Source of the DNA: Zygnema cylindricum
Lineage: Eukaryota > Streptophyta > Zygnematophyceae > Zygnematales > Zygnemataceae
Length of the DNA: 64,000 nucleotides
Direction: 5' to 3'
Assembly (NCBI GenBank): GCA_037447655.1
Contig: JBBHKE010003104.1
Span: forward strand, 1 to 64,000
The notes under the pieces are model-generated. The model did no database searches, had not been told where the DNA came from, and worked only from the letters and a program-made list of their open reading frames with translations. Shown in pieces: positions 33,261-44,549 of the stretch (positions are counted from its first letter, which is position 1; every line of letters starts with the position of its first letter). A program made the position numbers and the translations under genes.

Positions 33261-34833
33261 GATTGAAGTGCCTCCATGCACATGTGTAAGGATAGGCACC
33301 TATTCACTAAGATAAGAAAGATTACCACCGTAGAGATAGAGTACGAGGATGGGAGGATAGTCACCACTACTGTTGTAGGATCGGTAGATTTGAAAGTGTT
33401 AGTAGAGGGAAAGACATCCATAGTTACATTCTCCGATGTATTGTTTATTCCGGAGCTGAACAAAAACCTCATCTCTACGTCTGTATTAGATGATAAGGGA
33501 TTTGATACTGGCACTAGGAAAGGAGTCTTTACTGCTAGTTTTGAGGAGGAAGTTTATTTCACTGGTGAAAAAGGTAGCTAAGGGATGTTTAGGCTGATTT
33601 TAAGCAATGAAAAGAATAAACTTTATTATGCTGGTGTTCATGATATAATGTTGTGGCATAAGAGGCTTGGGCATGTGAATCTAGATAAGTTAAGAGAGAT
33701 GAAAAAGATGGGAGTAGTGGAAGGAATTCAGTTCAGTGAGAGTGAGAATCTAAGTGATTGTAGCGGGTGTGCTCAAGGTAAAGCACACAGGTTACTCTTC
33801 CCAAAAACTGCCACCTTTAAGGGAGAAAAGATTCTAGATTTAGTACACACAGATATTTGGGGGCCGGCCAGAGTGCCATCACCCGGGGGGAAGAGATTTA
33901 TGATGACTATCACCGATGATTGGTCTCGGTATTCCAGGGTGTATTTTTTGAAAAATAAGTCAGAGGCTCAAGAATGTTTTAAACAATATAAAGCATAGAG
34001 TGAAAATCTCCATGAAACCTCAATCAAGAGAGTAAGGAGTGACAATGGTGGAGATTATACCTCTAACCAGTTTGAGGATTTTCTGAGAGAAGATAGAGTG
34101 CAACACCAAAAGATTTCTTGAAAATCTTGAGCAGAATGGTGTAACTGAAAGATTAAATAAAACACTAAGTGATAGTGCTAGGAGTATGCTGTTAGATAAG
34201 AAAATAGGAAATAAGTTTTCGGCCGAAGCAATGAATTGTGCAAATTATCTCAAGAATAGAGTTCTTACTTCAGCAGTAAAAGGCCAAACACCCTATGAGA
34301 GATGGACAGGCCGAAAACCAGATTTTTCACACTTAAAGGTTTTCGGTAGTTAAGTGTTCAGTTTAGACACAGATCGGTCAAACTGGAAATTAGACCCAAA
34401 AAGAAAACCAGGATATCTACTAGGATATGATGAAGATGTAAAAAGATATAGAGTCAATGATCTCAAAAGAGAGGATATTATCCTAGTGAAGCAACTAGTG
34501 GTTATGGATGAAGGAAAATCTATAGATCCTTTTAAGCATACATAGATAGTCAAAATCAGATTTGAGTCAGAACATTCTGATGACTTTAAGCTTCCTAACT
34601 ATCCAGGATTTCAAGAAGATGATGATCTTCCAATTACAGATCAGATCGAGAAGGACCCAAATGTGGAACCCCTAGTATTAACTCCAACCGAAGCGGAAGA
34701 CGTGGTGGAAATTGACCCCGAATCAAGGGATAGGGGAGAAGTAGAAACCATTCGGAAGAATCCAAGAGAACCATCTATTGCGGCAACCGAGTTTGAGGGA
34801 GGAAGAAGAAGCAGCAAAAGACTGCAAGAGAGA
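33261..34833 (+). pseudogene. CopF protease and integrase (broken)
   Basis: The protease active site is destroyed: DSGA reads D-stop-S-A (TGA, 33264-33266). GAG-pre-integrase keeps WHKRLGH and CSGCAQGK. The integrase core has HTDIWGP and SDNGG. Stops follow at about 33581, 33998 and 34551. The segment ends in KRLQER at the CopG insertion. Confidence 0.82.
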
Positions 34834-36022
34834 TGTTGAAAATTAAGTATTTTCTAGGTCTAGAGATTGTAAAATAAAAAAGCTAAAAGGGGACACTAAC
34901 AACCTACCTGTAACTCTTCACTCAAGTCCCCACACTTGTCGCAGTCACAGAAGACTTAAAGAGGAGTTAGATCCATGGCTGCCTAGGCTGTCCAAAGTGG
35001 ACAGGCGATTCTTAATAGAGTTATCTAAAAGGTGTGACGGACCCAGGATTTGATCCTGGCACCTGCCGTCCATCAAACTAGCCGTTCGCTTTAACCAACA
35101 AGTCTAAATACAGTGCTAGAGTACAATAGGTTTGACAGATATTTATATTTGTACACGTAGACTAGTTCGTCTTAACGGGAATAGATACGTAATGCATAGA
35201 TACAGTTTTGTATAGTACGGAGTACGATTTAATGTATTTTATGAAACGGATACCGCGCATTTGTTTCGAACGCGAAACAAATATCGTACATATATTTTTC
35301 AACGGCTACAATTGTATCCGGTTTGATCGGACGGCCACGATAGGCGCCGCGATCACGGATTATGTACTTTTGGCGTTTTTCAGTCATCACCAGGTCATGT
35401 GACACGTGGCGCGACAATGTTGGAATGCGGCGACACTGGAGATTGCGGTAACAAATCCGGCTATGACACGTGTCGACATTTTGGCCATGTTGTACAATGG
35501 TCGTACGGAAAGTACACCGGCACCTGTACTTTTCTGTACGACACAATAATTTGATTGGTACCGTACTTCAGTAGATAGAGTTTTAGAGAGGGAATAGGAC
35601 TTAGAAAATTTTGGGTAAGTAGCTGCCTCTCCCAGAGAGCACCTTGTATAAATGGCAAACTTTGGCCAGCCATAATTATTAATTTAATTGACCATTTTCA
35701 GTGATTCTTTTTGCTGCAGACTCAGGGGAGTCCACGCTACACAGGGGTGTAGTCGGTCAGAGGTTTTGTCTACCAGGGTGGCTGTATTTCTAAGGGAAAG
35801 TCAAAGTGGGTGAATGTGTCCAAATCTCATATTCTAACTTTGCATTCTGTGGTGGAACTGAGCACACAGAAAGTGTTATTTCACAAGGGTGAATCTATAT
35901 TGGGGTTTTGACTGTCAAGGGGTTGGTCATTTGGGTTTATATCAAGTTTGGAGTCGGCACTATCTAGATTAGCTTCTTTGGATCTGCCTACTTTGAGGGC
36001 CAATGGAGGTCTCAGAGTTTCA
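34834..36022 (+). mobile_element. CopG: solo copia LTR in CopF
   Basis: An LTR of 1189 bp from TGTTGAAAATT to GAGTTTCA, flanked by a perfect 5-bp duplication AGAGA (34829-34833 and 36023-36027). Removing it restores KRLQERQVNNKV in CopF. The start matches the CopC LTR subfamily and the end matches the CopA/B type. It has GACACGTGGC at 35401-35410 and an antisense B-box at 35046-35056. It is a product of LTR-LTR recombination. Confidence 0.92.
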
Positions 36023-36027
36023 AGAGA

Positions 36028-37161
36028 CAAGTTAACAATAAGGTAACCGAACTGTCTCACCCCGATTAACCTCAAACTTATAATGAAGCAATGACTTGTC
36101 CTGAAAGAAACCGGTGGACGACAGCCATTAATGAGAAGATGGCCTCAATTATGGCGGCCGATACATGGGAATTGGTGGATTGTCCTCCTGACAGGAAGCC
36201 AATTGGGTGTAAGTGGGTATTTAAGCTAAAACTCAACCCGGATAACACCATTGAGCGCTACAAGGCTCGGTTAGTGGCGAAGGGATTTACCCAAAAAGAG
36301 GGAATTGACTACGAGGAGACTTTTGCTTCGGTCGTCAGGTTTCCTTCAGTTCGGATACTTCTCAGTATGGCGGCAGCAGAAGACATGGAAGTGCATCAGA
36401 TGGACATCAAGACGGCCTTCCTACATGGAGAGTTGGAAAAGGAAATTTTTATGCAACAGCTCCAAGGATTTGTGGAGCAAGGGGAGGAAAGCAATGCATG
36501 CCAATTGATCAAATCTTTGTATGGGCTGAAATAGGCGCCTCGGCAATGGAACAAGAAGCTCGATGAGTTTCTTACAGGTTTGGGATATATTCGGATCAGC
36601 TCATATCACTCAATTTATTTGTTTGAAGATAAGGAAGGAATTATTTTTATTGCAATTTATGTTGATGATTTGCTTGTTTTAAGTAAATCTATGGATAAAA
36701 TAAATAAGTTGAAAAATGATTTAAAAGGAAGATTTGAGATGAAGGATATGGGAGAAGCAAGGTATATTTTGGGAATTCAGGTAGAGAGAGACTGAGATAG
36801 AAAGATAATAAGATTAACTCAAAAAGAGGCCATTGGAAACATGTTAGAAAAATTCCAAATGGACAAGGCTAATAGTTGTACCACTCCTATGGAATTAAAG
36901 AAGGGAAGTGAGGGGAGTGAGGAAGAGGGAGTTATAATCTTAGATGATGAGGTAGGCGTGAAATGAAAAGATTTATGCAGATCATTCCTTATAGACAAGT
37001 AGTGGGCAGCCTAATACATTTCATGAATTGTACCCGTCCGGATATAGCCGCAGTTGTAGGAGTACTAAGTAGGAGTATGAATGCTCCCACTAAGAAAGAT
37101 TAGGAGGCAGCTAAGAGAGTCCTTAGATATCTCATAGGGACTAGGGATCTATGGTTGCATT
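36028..37161 (+). pseudogene. CopF RT remnant
   Basis: RT continues after CopG with DTWELVDCPPDRKPIGCKWVF, then HQMDIKTAFLHGELE, and FIAIYVDDLLVLS with YVDD intact. Stops occur at 36532-36534 (Gln to TAG), about 36795 and about 36966. The block ends at the L1 duplication GCATT. Confidence 0.82.
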
Positions 37162-38025
37162 TGTTGTTTTGAGACAACTGCTGGCACTGAAGATGAAGAA
37201 GATGCAGCAGTAGTCATCGTATAACAAATCAAAAGAGGAAGCTTCCACAAATACCGATGGCTGAACAGCAACTTTGACAGACTATAACTTTCAGAAAAAC
37301 GCCCCAATGTTCCTGAAAATTTACCACAGTGTAGATAACATACAAAGAAACACACATACAAAATTTCATTGAATTCTGCTCACGGATCTGTGAGATATGC
37401 AGAAATGAAATTACATAAAACTGAGTGTACAGTTTTCATATCATTTGTTCCTAATGAATCAAATTCACTAAGTCCTACTTCTATACACCGAAACTACACT
37501 AAGCTGTACGGAGGCATTCCAGCCGTACATCTAACATTCTAACACAACAAATACTGTGAGTATACGTGTGTACTGAAGGTATGTCATAAACCACATTCTC
37601 AACACTAAACAACTAATTCACTACATACAAAATTATGTTCTACCAAATATTTACACCGAAGTTCAGACAACGTAAAGTGATAGTGATCTAGTCTCGCCGA
37701 TAGTGATCTAGTCACGCCTCGTCAGTATTTGTTGGCGCCGGCTGTCAACCGTCCCATTAGAGGATTTGGGACCGTAGAATTGACTTCACGAATTCCCGTG
37801 GTCCTGCCGAATTTCCGTACGTCCACGGAGAACATACTCACGCATTTCTCTCAAGTGACGACGCGTGTCCCAAGTGTGAATGAACCGTGAACTCCCAACT
37901 TCACTGTCACACTAATTTTGGTAAGTACTAAACCGAACTCAACCAAAAAAAACTTAAGTCCTGAACAGCTCTCTCTCCCTCACAACTGAGGCATAGAGAG
38001 GACTAAAGCTTTCTTAAAAACAACA
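37162..38025. mobile_element. L1: solo LTR-like element in CopF RNase H
   Basis: It starts TGTTGTTTTGAG and ends TTAAAAACAACA, with inverted ends TGTTGTTTT. A perfect 5-bp duplication GCATT flanks it (37157-37161 and 38026-38030). At 864 bp with no coding capacity, it resembles 41930-42731 at both ends. It is therefore a solo LTR, or possibly a small non-autonomous LTR element, of a family otherwise absent from the window. Orientation is undetermined. Confidence 0.8.
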
Positions 38026-38030
38026 GCATT

Positions 38031-38268
38031 AAGGTGGGAACAATAACGATATCACCACTTGGAGTAATGCCAGCTATGGGGATGCTCCTATGAGGAGATG
38101 CACATCTGGATATGTATTGTATGTGGGTGATGGGGCTTGCTGTTGGAGCAGCAAGCAGCAAGAGGTCAATGCTCAGTCCACCATGGAGGCTGAGTACATG
38201 GCTTCTTGCTCTGCTGTAAAAGAATTAATGTGGGTCAAGTCTTTACTTGGTGAGCTTGGTCATCTTAA
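38031..38268 (+). pseudogene. CopF RNase H fragment
   Basis: It continues RNase H after L1 (SYGDAPMRRCTSGYVLYVGDGACCWSSKQ, quoted here only as SYGDAPMRRC...CCWSSKQ) to ELGHLK. Homology to CopB then stops at 38268. Confidence 0.8.
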
Positions 38269-38689
38269 AATGGCCTATAACACAACTTACGATAGGACTA
38301 TTGTCAGATTTGGACGATCGGACAGTCGCTGATCAAAGTAGCGACTTAAGACGATCACATGAAAAGCCCATAACACAACTTACGATGAAGGCGCCGACAA
38401 AAGACCTACAATAGAAATGCCTACTTTTGAACTATGGCTAAATCATTCGATGTTCTAAAGAAAAACTTTATTACAAAAAATGCGACGGAGAAACCATCAA
38501 AGTACAAAGGGGGTAAAAAAAAGGAATATAACATTTAATAAAACATCTAAAGTATAAACTTTGAACACGCTATCACATTTCTTTTTGGGAATTGATCATG
38601 GCAGTGACTATTTTGGTTGCGCACAGTCACTTACGTCACCTTGTCAAAGATTGTACGTTTTAAGTACACATTGGTACAAGTAAAGTACC
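38269..38689. other. Spacer with short direct repeat
   Basis: No gene. TATAACACAACTTACGAT occurs twice (about 38275 and 38371). Between them is a small hairpin, AGTCGCTGATCAAAGTAGCGACT. A stretch at 38481-38512 (TGCGACGGAGAAACCATC...) recurs at 60089-60121 upstream of the CHX gene. Confidence 0.4.
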
Positions 38690-39446
38690 GTTGAGTTTAA
38701 ACTTGACGGTCAATTAGTTTAAAAACTTTGACTTTCAAAATATTGTTACAACCGGTTAAAATTATGTCGCGCTTGCAAACGCCGACCGTTATAATAAAAT
38801 CAGCAATTCACACGGCCGTCGAAGGTTTACGGTAACAAAACTGCAGCAACAACATGTAAATAAAAGTGTTCGGCACAGTCATTTTCTCATTTTACGTGAG
38901 CTCCACTGTGAGAGCACATGTTGGCTTTTTAAGTCGCAAAATTGAAATTTAATCACATTGAACTTAGGCGCAAATTGAAGAACGACGCAAAATGAAACCT
39001 CTCAAAAGCTTTAGTACTGAAAGTCTTGTACGGATAAAATAAATCGCAAGAAACTAAATATACTTTGTACACTCTAAAAAAAACGGACCCGCGTAAAAGT
39101 ATCAAACTAAATGAAAAAAATGTGAGTCGTCACTCGTGACCAAATCGAGTTACACTATTTACGATCCACGATTAAATTTCAATTTTACGGTTAAGTTAAA
39201 TACCAACATGTGCTCTCATAGTGGAGCTCACGTAAAGTGAGAAAGTGATTGTGCGAAACACTTTTATTTACATGTGGTTGTCGCAATTTTGTTACCGTAA
39301 ACCTTTGCCGACCGTGTGAATTGCTAATTTTATTATGACGGCCGACGTTCACAAGCGCGGCAAAATTTTAATCGGTTGTTACAATATTTTGAGAGTCAAA
39401 GCTGTTCAATTGATTGGCCATTAAATTTAAACTCAACGGTATACTG
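38690..39446. mobile_element. H1: foldback element with arms of about 240 bp
   Basis: The left arm (about 38690-38930) is the inverted complement of the right arm (about 39203-39446). Landmarks are GTGAGCTCCACTGTGAGAGCACATGTTGG against its mirror, CACGGCCG and TACCGTTGAGTTTAAA. The loop of about 270 bp is AT-rich and noncoding. A second, partial copy (H2) in the opposite orientation lies at 53450-54775. No transposase is present, and no clear target duplication was seen. Confidence 0.75.
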
Positions 39447-40045
39447 CTTCGCGCGAAGAGCAGACGGCCGGTACAAGTTGAAACGAGGAGATTCGCGAAG
39501 GCTCGAGGAGAGTAACGCCAGCTGCAGGATAACCTCGCGTAGACTCCCGCGGATGCGGTTCTACATATTTCGAATATCCCCTCGAAGACGTCACCGGGCC
39601 AGGTATACCTCTCTTAGCTCGCGCGGTACGACGTCTTGCGGGAGGACGCAAACAGATTAATAGGTGATGTTGAGGCGCGCGATGTCAAAGCGGGATTAAA
39701 ACAAAAAACAATTAAAACAAACACACAAAGGCGTCCCCAAAAAAAAAATAAAAAAAACGAGCTCCTCATTGCCGCTACGTTTCCATTACGCCTATATCGT
39801 CGGTCTCTTTAATACGCTAGTACTCAGAATAGAGTAGTTAATCACTCGATTTGTTGCTGGCTGGTCGGTTGGTCCTTAACGGCCATAAGGTTGTTTTAAT
39901 CAATTATTTTTTTGGTCCCCATCGCCAATATATTTTTAATGCTGCTCAACTAAATATATTGTTATAATTGCATAATACTAATGCATTAATCGTAATATAA
40001 TACAACATTTATATATAATATAACACAAATATAAAAATAAATACA
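39447..40045. other. Noncoding spacer
   Basis: A GC-richer patch at 39446-39680 with several CGCG steps is followed by AT-rich DNA. No gene, repeat or RNA was recognised. Confidence 0.35.
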
Positions 40046-41474
40046 TTGGCTATCCGATTAAATCCTGGACAAAAGACATTTATAACCAAAAAAAACCAAA
40101 TAAACGATGAGAATAGTTAGTCCTTGCTTTTATTTTGTTTTATAGTATCACAAAACGAAAACTAGAACAAATTTTACTCCCACGACCGATGCTATCGTTT
40201 TTGCTATCTCGAGTGCGACACATAATGCACCTTAGTTCGCAGCATGCGAACTTTAGAATCAGGATGAGCATAATATGTTCCTTCTTGCTCACATTTTTTA
40301 AAGTGATTTATTAATTTGCTCGAATAACCTTGATCAAACAAATAATTAAACAACTTTGGAGTGTGAGATGAGTAATTAATATATGAAATACTGTCCACAA
40401 CAGGAATCTCAGCTTCACATAGACGTCCATTATCATCTTCTTCAACTCTATTGGAATGACTGAAAAAAGATTCTTTTACTACTTTAAACTTAGGTTCACG
40501 AGGTTTGCCCCCAAAATTCAAAGATGGTTTTCGGTTGGTCATAATGTGGAAAGTAATAAAAACTAGAAATCAAATAGAATTAGACACTTAAGCAGCAATA
40601 GAAAAATACATGACGCTCTAAGCCGCTTCTTTGGTGTTTAATTCTATTATAACATACAAATTCTTCAATTGCACCTATTAAGATTGACAAACACAACGAC
40701 TACATTTTTAATCGACCATAATAGAAAAACTCTATTTGGTTTGTGTTAAGTTATAGTTTGTTATACATAAACCAAAAGCATTAACTAAACCTTTTTGATC
40801 TAATGTAACTGTTGAAAAAAAAATGAAATATCCGATTAAGTATTCGACAAAAGGCATTTATAAAAAAAAAACCCAAATAATCGATGATAATATTTAGCCG
40901 TTAATATTATTTTCTCTCATAGTATCACAAAAGGAAAAATTGTAGGAATTTTATTCCCACGATCGATGTTATGATTTTTGTATCTTACAGTGTTTCAAAC
41001 CTATAACGTTTGAAAAATATAACGACTTCATTTTTTATCGATCATAATAAAAAAAGTGTATTTGTTTGTGTTAAGTTATAGTTTTTTATACATAAACAAA
41101 AAACATGAACTAAACCTTTTTTGATCCAACGTAATTTTCGATACAAAAAATGAAATATCCAATTAAATATTCGACAAAAGGCATGTATAATAAAAAAAAC
41201 TAAATAAAGGATGAGAACTCTCAGTCGTTGCCTTTGTTTTGTTTTTTAGTATAAAAAAACGAAAAATATAACAAAATTTTACCCCGGCGATCGATGTTAT
41301 CGTTTTTCTATCTTACAATGTTTCAAGTCTATTAAGTTTGATAAACACAACGACTACATTTTTAGTCGACGATGATAGATAAACTATATTTGGTTTGTGT
41401 TGAGTTATAGTTTGTTATATAAACCAAAAAACATTAACTTTATTTTTCAGCCTAACGTAATTGTTGATAAAATT
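40046..41474. repeat. Three diverged tandem units (about 325 bp each, first with an extra block)
   Basis: Units start at about 40046, 40823 and 41150. Each contains ATCCGATTAA-type, AAAGGCATTTATAA, TTTACTCCCACGAYCGATG and TTTGTGTTAAGTTATAGTTT segments in order. Unit 1 has about 455 extra bases (about 40214-40672) between the CTATCTT and CCTATTAAG landmarks, and this block carries a 112-codon ORF. Confidence 0.7.
40204..40542 (-). CDS. Small unrecognised ORF in tandem unit 1
   Basis: 112 residues starting MTNRKPSLNFGGKPREPKF, ending in HPDSKVRMLRTKVHYVSHSR. It is hydrophilic and basic at both ends, with no signal peptide or membrane span. It almost fills the block that distinguishes unit 1 from units 2 and 3. 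No family is recognised. It may be the end of a transposase-like gene or a chance frame. Confidence 0.25.
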   Translation of the reverse strand: MTNRKPSLNFGGKPREPKFKVVKESFFSHSNRVEEDDNGRLCEAEIPVVDSISYINYSSHTPKLFNYLFDQGYSSKLINHFKKCEQEGTYYAHPDSKVRMLRTKVHYVSHSR

Positions 41475-41506
41475 AATGAAAATAAAATCATATACATATA
41501 GAATTA

Positions 41507-41929
<423 letters not shown>

Positions 41930-42731
41930 TGTTGTTCTACGACCACCGGTGCAGGTGGAGGAGCAGCAGTAGTAGTAGAAGTAGACATGATACACTCTTA
42001 GAAGCTATCAAGAATCCCTCCAAACAGTTGTTTTCAAGTGCTCACCAATTCTTACACAAGCATCCAAACCTCACAAAACTCTATCACAATATAGAGTAGC
42101 ATAAACACTGACAACTCCCAAAGTTTCAGCACAATTGACCCGACAACACTCAAGATATAATACTCATAAGTTTCCCAAAAACTGTTTGCAGTTTTACTAC
42201 TTGGAAGTATGGATACAAGATGTGTTCTGAGTTCTAAGTCTTATACTTGTGTTGTACTGGCAATACTTGTGTACCTGAGAGGTACGTCAATCTACTAGAC
42301 TAATACTAATCTGTCAAGCTACCACTAAGCTACCACTGAGCTACTACTGAGCTACCACTAAGCTACCACTATGCTACCACTGAGCTACCCACTAAGTTGA
42401 GGTCCGTTGATCTGATTCATATCAAACGCAGCTGCGGTGTCCCGTACCGAATCATATCCAAGATAGCGGCAGCTGCGTTGTTTGTACGGATCATATCCAA
42501 AGTAACCGCAGCTGCGTTTGTCCTGTCAGCTTCGCTGCTGCGCTGCTCTCTGTGTATAGCAGCTGCGCTACTCTGTCTGCATAGCAGCTACGTTGCTGCG
42601 CTGCTCTGTATGCACAGCAGCTGCGTTGTCCTCAAGTGATGACGCATATCTTTATGAAACTTAAGCTACAAATTACTACCTTTCTGCCGTCCTACTAATT
42701 TGCTGAGACTGAAAGCTTTCCAAAAACAACA
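41930..42731. mobile_element. L2: second solo LTR of the L family
   Basis: It begins TGTTGTTCTACG and ends CCAAAAACAACA, with a perfect duplication CTACA (41925-41929 and 42732-42736). Length is 802 bp. The 5' GCAGCAGTAGTAG and 3' AAAGCTTTC segments align with L1. It contains short tandem units GAGCTACCACTAA (42316-42392) and a cluster of GCAGCTGCG motifs (42428-42630). Confidence 0.8.
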
Positions 42732-42736
42732 CTACA

Positions 42737-44125
42737 AAGTTTCAAAGGCTACAAAAAACACATTTATAACAAGTGCCAAAAAAGTCCCACAAACTTCAAT
42801 TTAGTTTTTTTAGTTTTCAGTTGCTTATCTCCTTGATATGTCATGCGGACTCCATTTGTTCACAAATTGACGATCTTGCAACATGTCGAATGTTGTACTT
42901 AATGTTACCTCATTTTCCTCTGCTATTCTACCAACTTCTACCAAGACGACATTCCAATTATAAAACTTCCGAGATTCTCCTTTCCTCCAACCAGTTCCAC
43001 TTCATTCCAACTTCGCGATGGAAGGAAGTCCACCTATGCCGTCATGGTATGCTTTCCACACAAATTTTACCGTGTGTAGCCGAGCTCCAATTTGTGTCAT
43101 CAAAGAAACTTGATTTGGGTTTTATTGTGATGGAACAGAATGTTTGAGTTGTTTTTGTCGTTTCTACATGGGTTTTATGTTCTTCGTCTTTACTTCGAGG
43201 AAGATTACGGTCAGGAGTCTCGATTCCCATGGTGGATTCATTTTCTAATGGTCTATTTTGATTTTCACATGGTTCTCTTTCATACAACGTATCTCGTGAC
43301 CGTTTATCATGTGCATAATATGGGTTAACTTGTCATCTATATTACACATTTTCTCTTTGAAACTTGAAAGTGTTTCTTTTACATAACACATATCCTCTCC
43401 CATAATATCAATATTTGTTCCACAAGTTTGACTCCATATAAATAACGAATTAAGTGATCCATATAAATAACGAATCAAGTGATTTTCCCACCTGTGAGAT
43501 CGTAACTGACACATTTGCTTCGGCATCAACAATTGAAGCCCACACGTGTGAGATCGTAACTGGCACATTTGCTTCAACATCAGCAATTGAAGCCCCCATG
43601 TTTGATGCTTCAAGACACGTTTTTTTAATTTCACATTTGAACGACGATCACATAGGAGATTACAACAGTTTGTGTTTGAAGATAGGAAGATCTGGAAATA
43701 AATCTTGTAAAAAAACATGGTCTTGTAAAAACATAGTTTTAAGCCATAACATGGTGTGAAGGAATTTTGAGCACTTAAATCTTGTTCAAATTTAGAAGCT
43801 CGAGCATTTTTCTGCTCAAAAAAACATTGTATGTTTTAATAGAATAATAACTCATTAAGTATTTATATATAAAAAAAATCATTAAATATATACCAAAAAA
43901 AAAATCGAAAGAGAAAAAAAGAAAGAAACAAAAAGAGATGGAGAGAAAAAGAGAGAAAAAGACCAAAAAAACAATTAAAAGAAAAAAAAAAAAAAAAAAT
44001 CATATAAAAAACAACATGAAAGCAAGAAAAACAATTGAAAAAAATAGAAAAAACAATTCAAAAGACAAAAAAAAACGGAAATAAACAAAAAACAACAAAA
44101 AATAAAATAAAAACAAAGGAAATTG
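42737..44125. other. Low-complexity and unassigned spacer
   Basis: A few short open frames exist but none resembles a known protein. It contains a 24-bp direct repeat (CATATAAATAACGAAT..., about 43434-43482) and a 54-bp tandem pair (43493-43600). From 43890 to 44120 it is very A/purine-rich, up to the broken edge of GypJ. Confidence 0.4.
43493..43600. repeat. 54-bp tandem pair
   Basis: Two units (43493-43546 and 43547-43600) start TGTGAGATCGTAACTG and differ at a few positions. 54 is a multiple of three, so frames stay open through both units (CEIVT.TFAS.S.IEA twice on the plus strand). Real coding is not supported elsewhere. Confidence 0.7.
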
Positions 44126-44549
44126 CTCGAAAATTGTCCGGGATGCATTAGTGGAGGCACAAAGGAGGCAAGAATTAAATGCTAACCGCAAACGGGGTGA
44201 TTGGGTGTTACGCACAGGTGACAAGGTTTGGCTTTCTACAACTCATTACAGGTGCAAGATTGAGGGACAATCGGATCCTACGAGGAAATTTGCTCCTAAC
44301 TACATTGGAACATTTACTGTAATCGAGATGATATCGTCAGTTGCTGCCAAATTGGACTTCCCGCCTTCAACAAAAATTCATCCAGTGATACACATCAGCC
44401 AATTGAAACCAGCGAATCTTCGACCAACTGAAGGAGAATTGGAATTGGATCCCTCAATAATTATAGAACTTGAAGTCCACAGATGGGTAATAGATTGGGT
44501 TGGTCAACGGTTCAAGGTCGGCGATACTATATTCTGGCAAGTGCATTAT
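44126..44549 (+). pseudogene. GypJ pol C-terminus, left part
   Basis: It reads [20 protein letters not shown] to DTIFWQVHY, nearly identical to the end of GypI pol, and is interrupted by GypI. It resumes at 52332 as YLGRPEDEL and ends at a TGA at 52430-52432. This is the post-integrase and chromo-like tail. Confidence 0.88.

Larger units (their letters stand above)
31088..38268 (+). mobile_element. CopF: copia element with solo-LTR insertions, 3' truncated
   Basis: It has a 5' LTR, primer site, gag, pol and part of RNase H, then stops at CATCTTAA (38268) without a PPT or 3' LTR. It is interrupted by CopG (34834-36022) and L1 (37162-38025), each with a clean 5-bp duplication. Several stops and frameshifts make it inactive. 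It inserted into the GypE LTR. Confidence 0.85.

Noticed and set aside
43245-43718. 157-codon minus frame
   Set aside because: It is kept open partly by the 54-bp tandem pair, with low-complexity composition and no recognisable domain. It is described as spacer instead.
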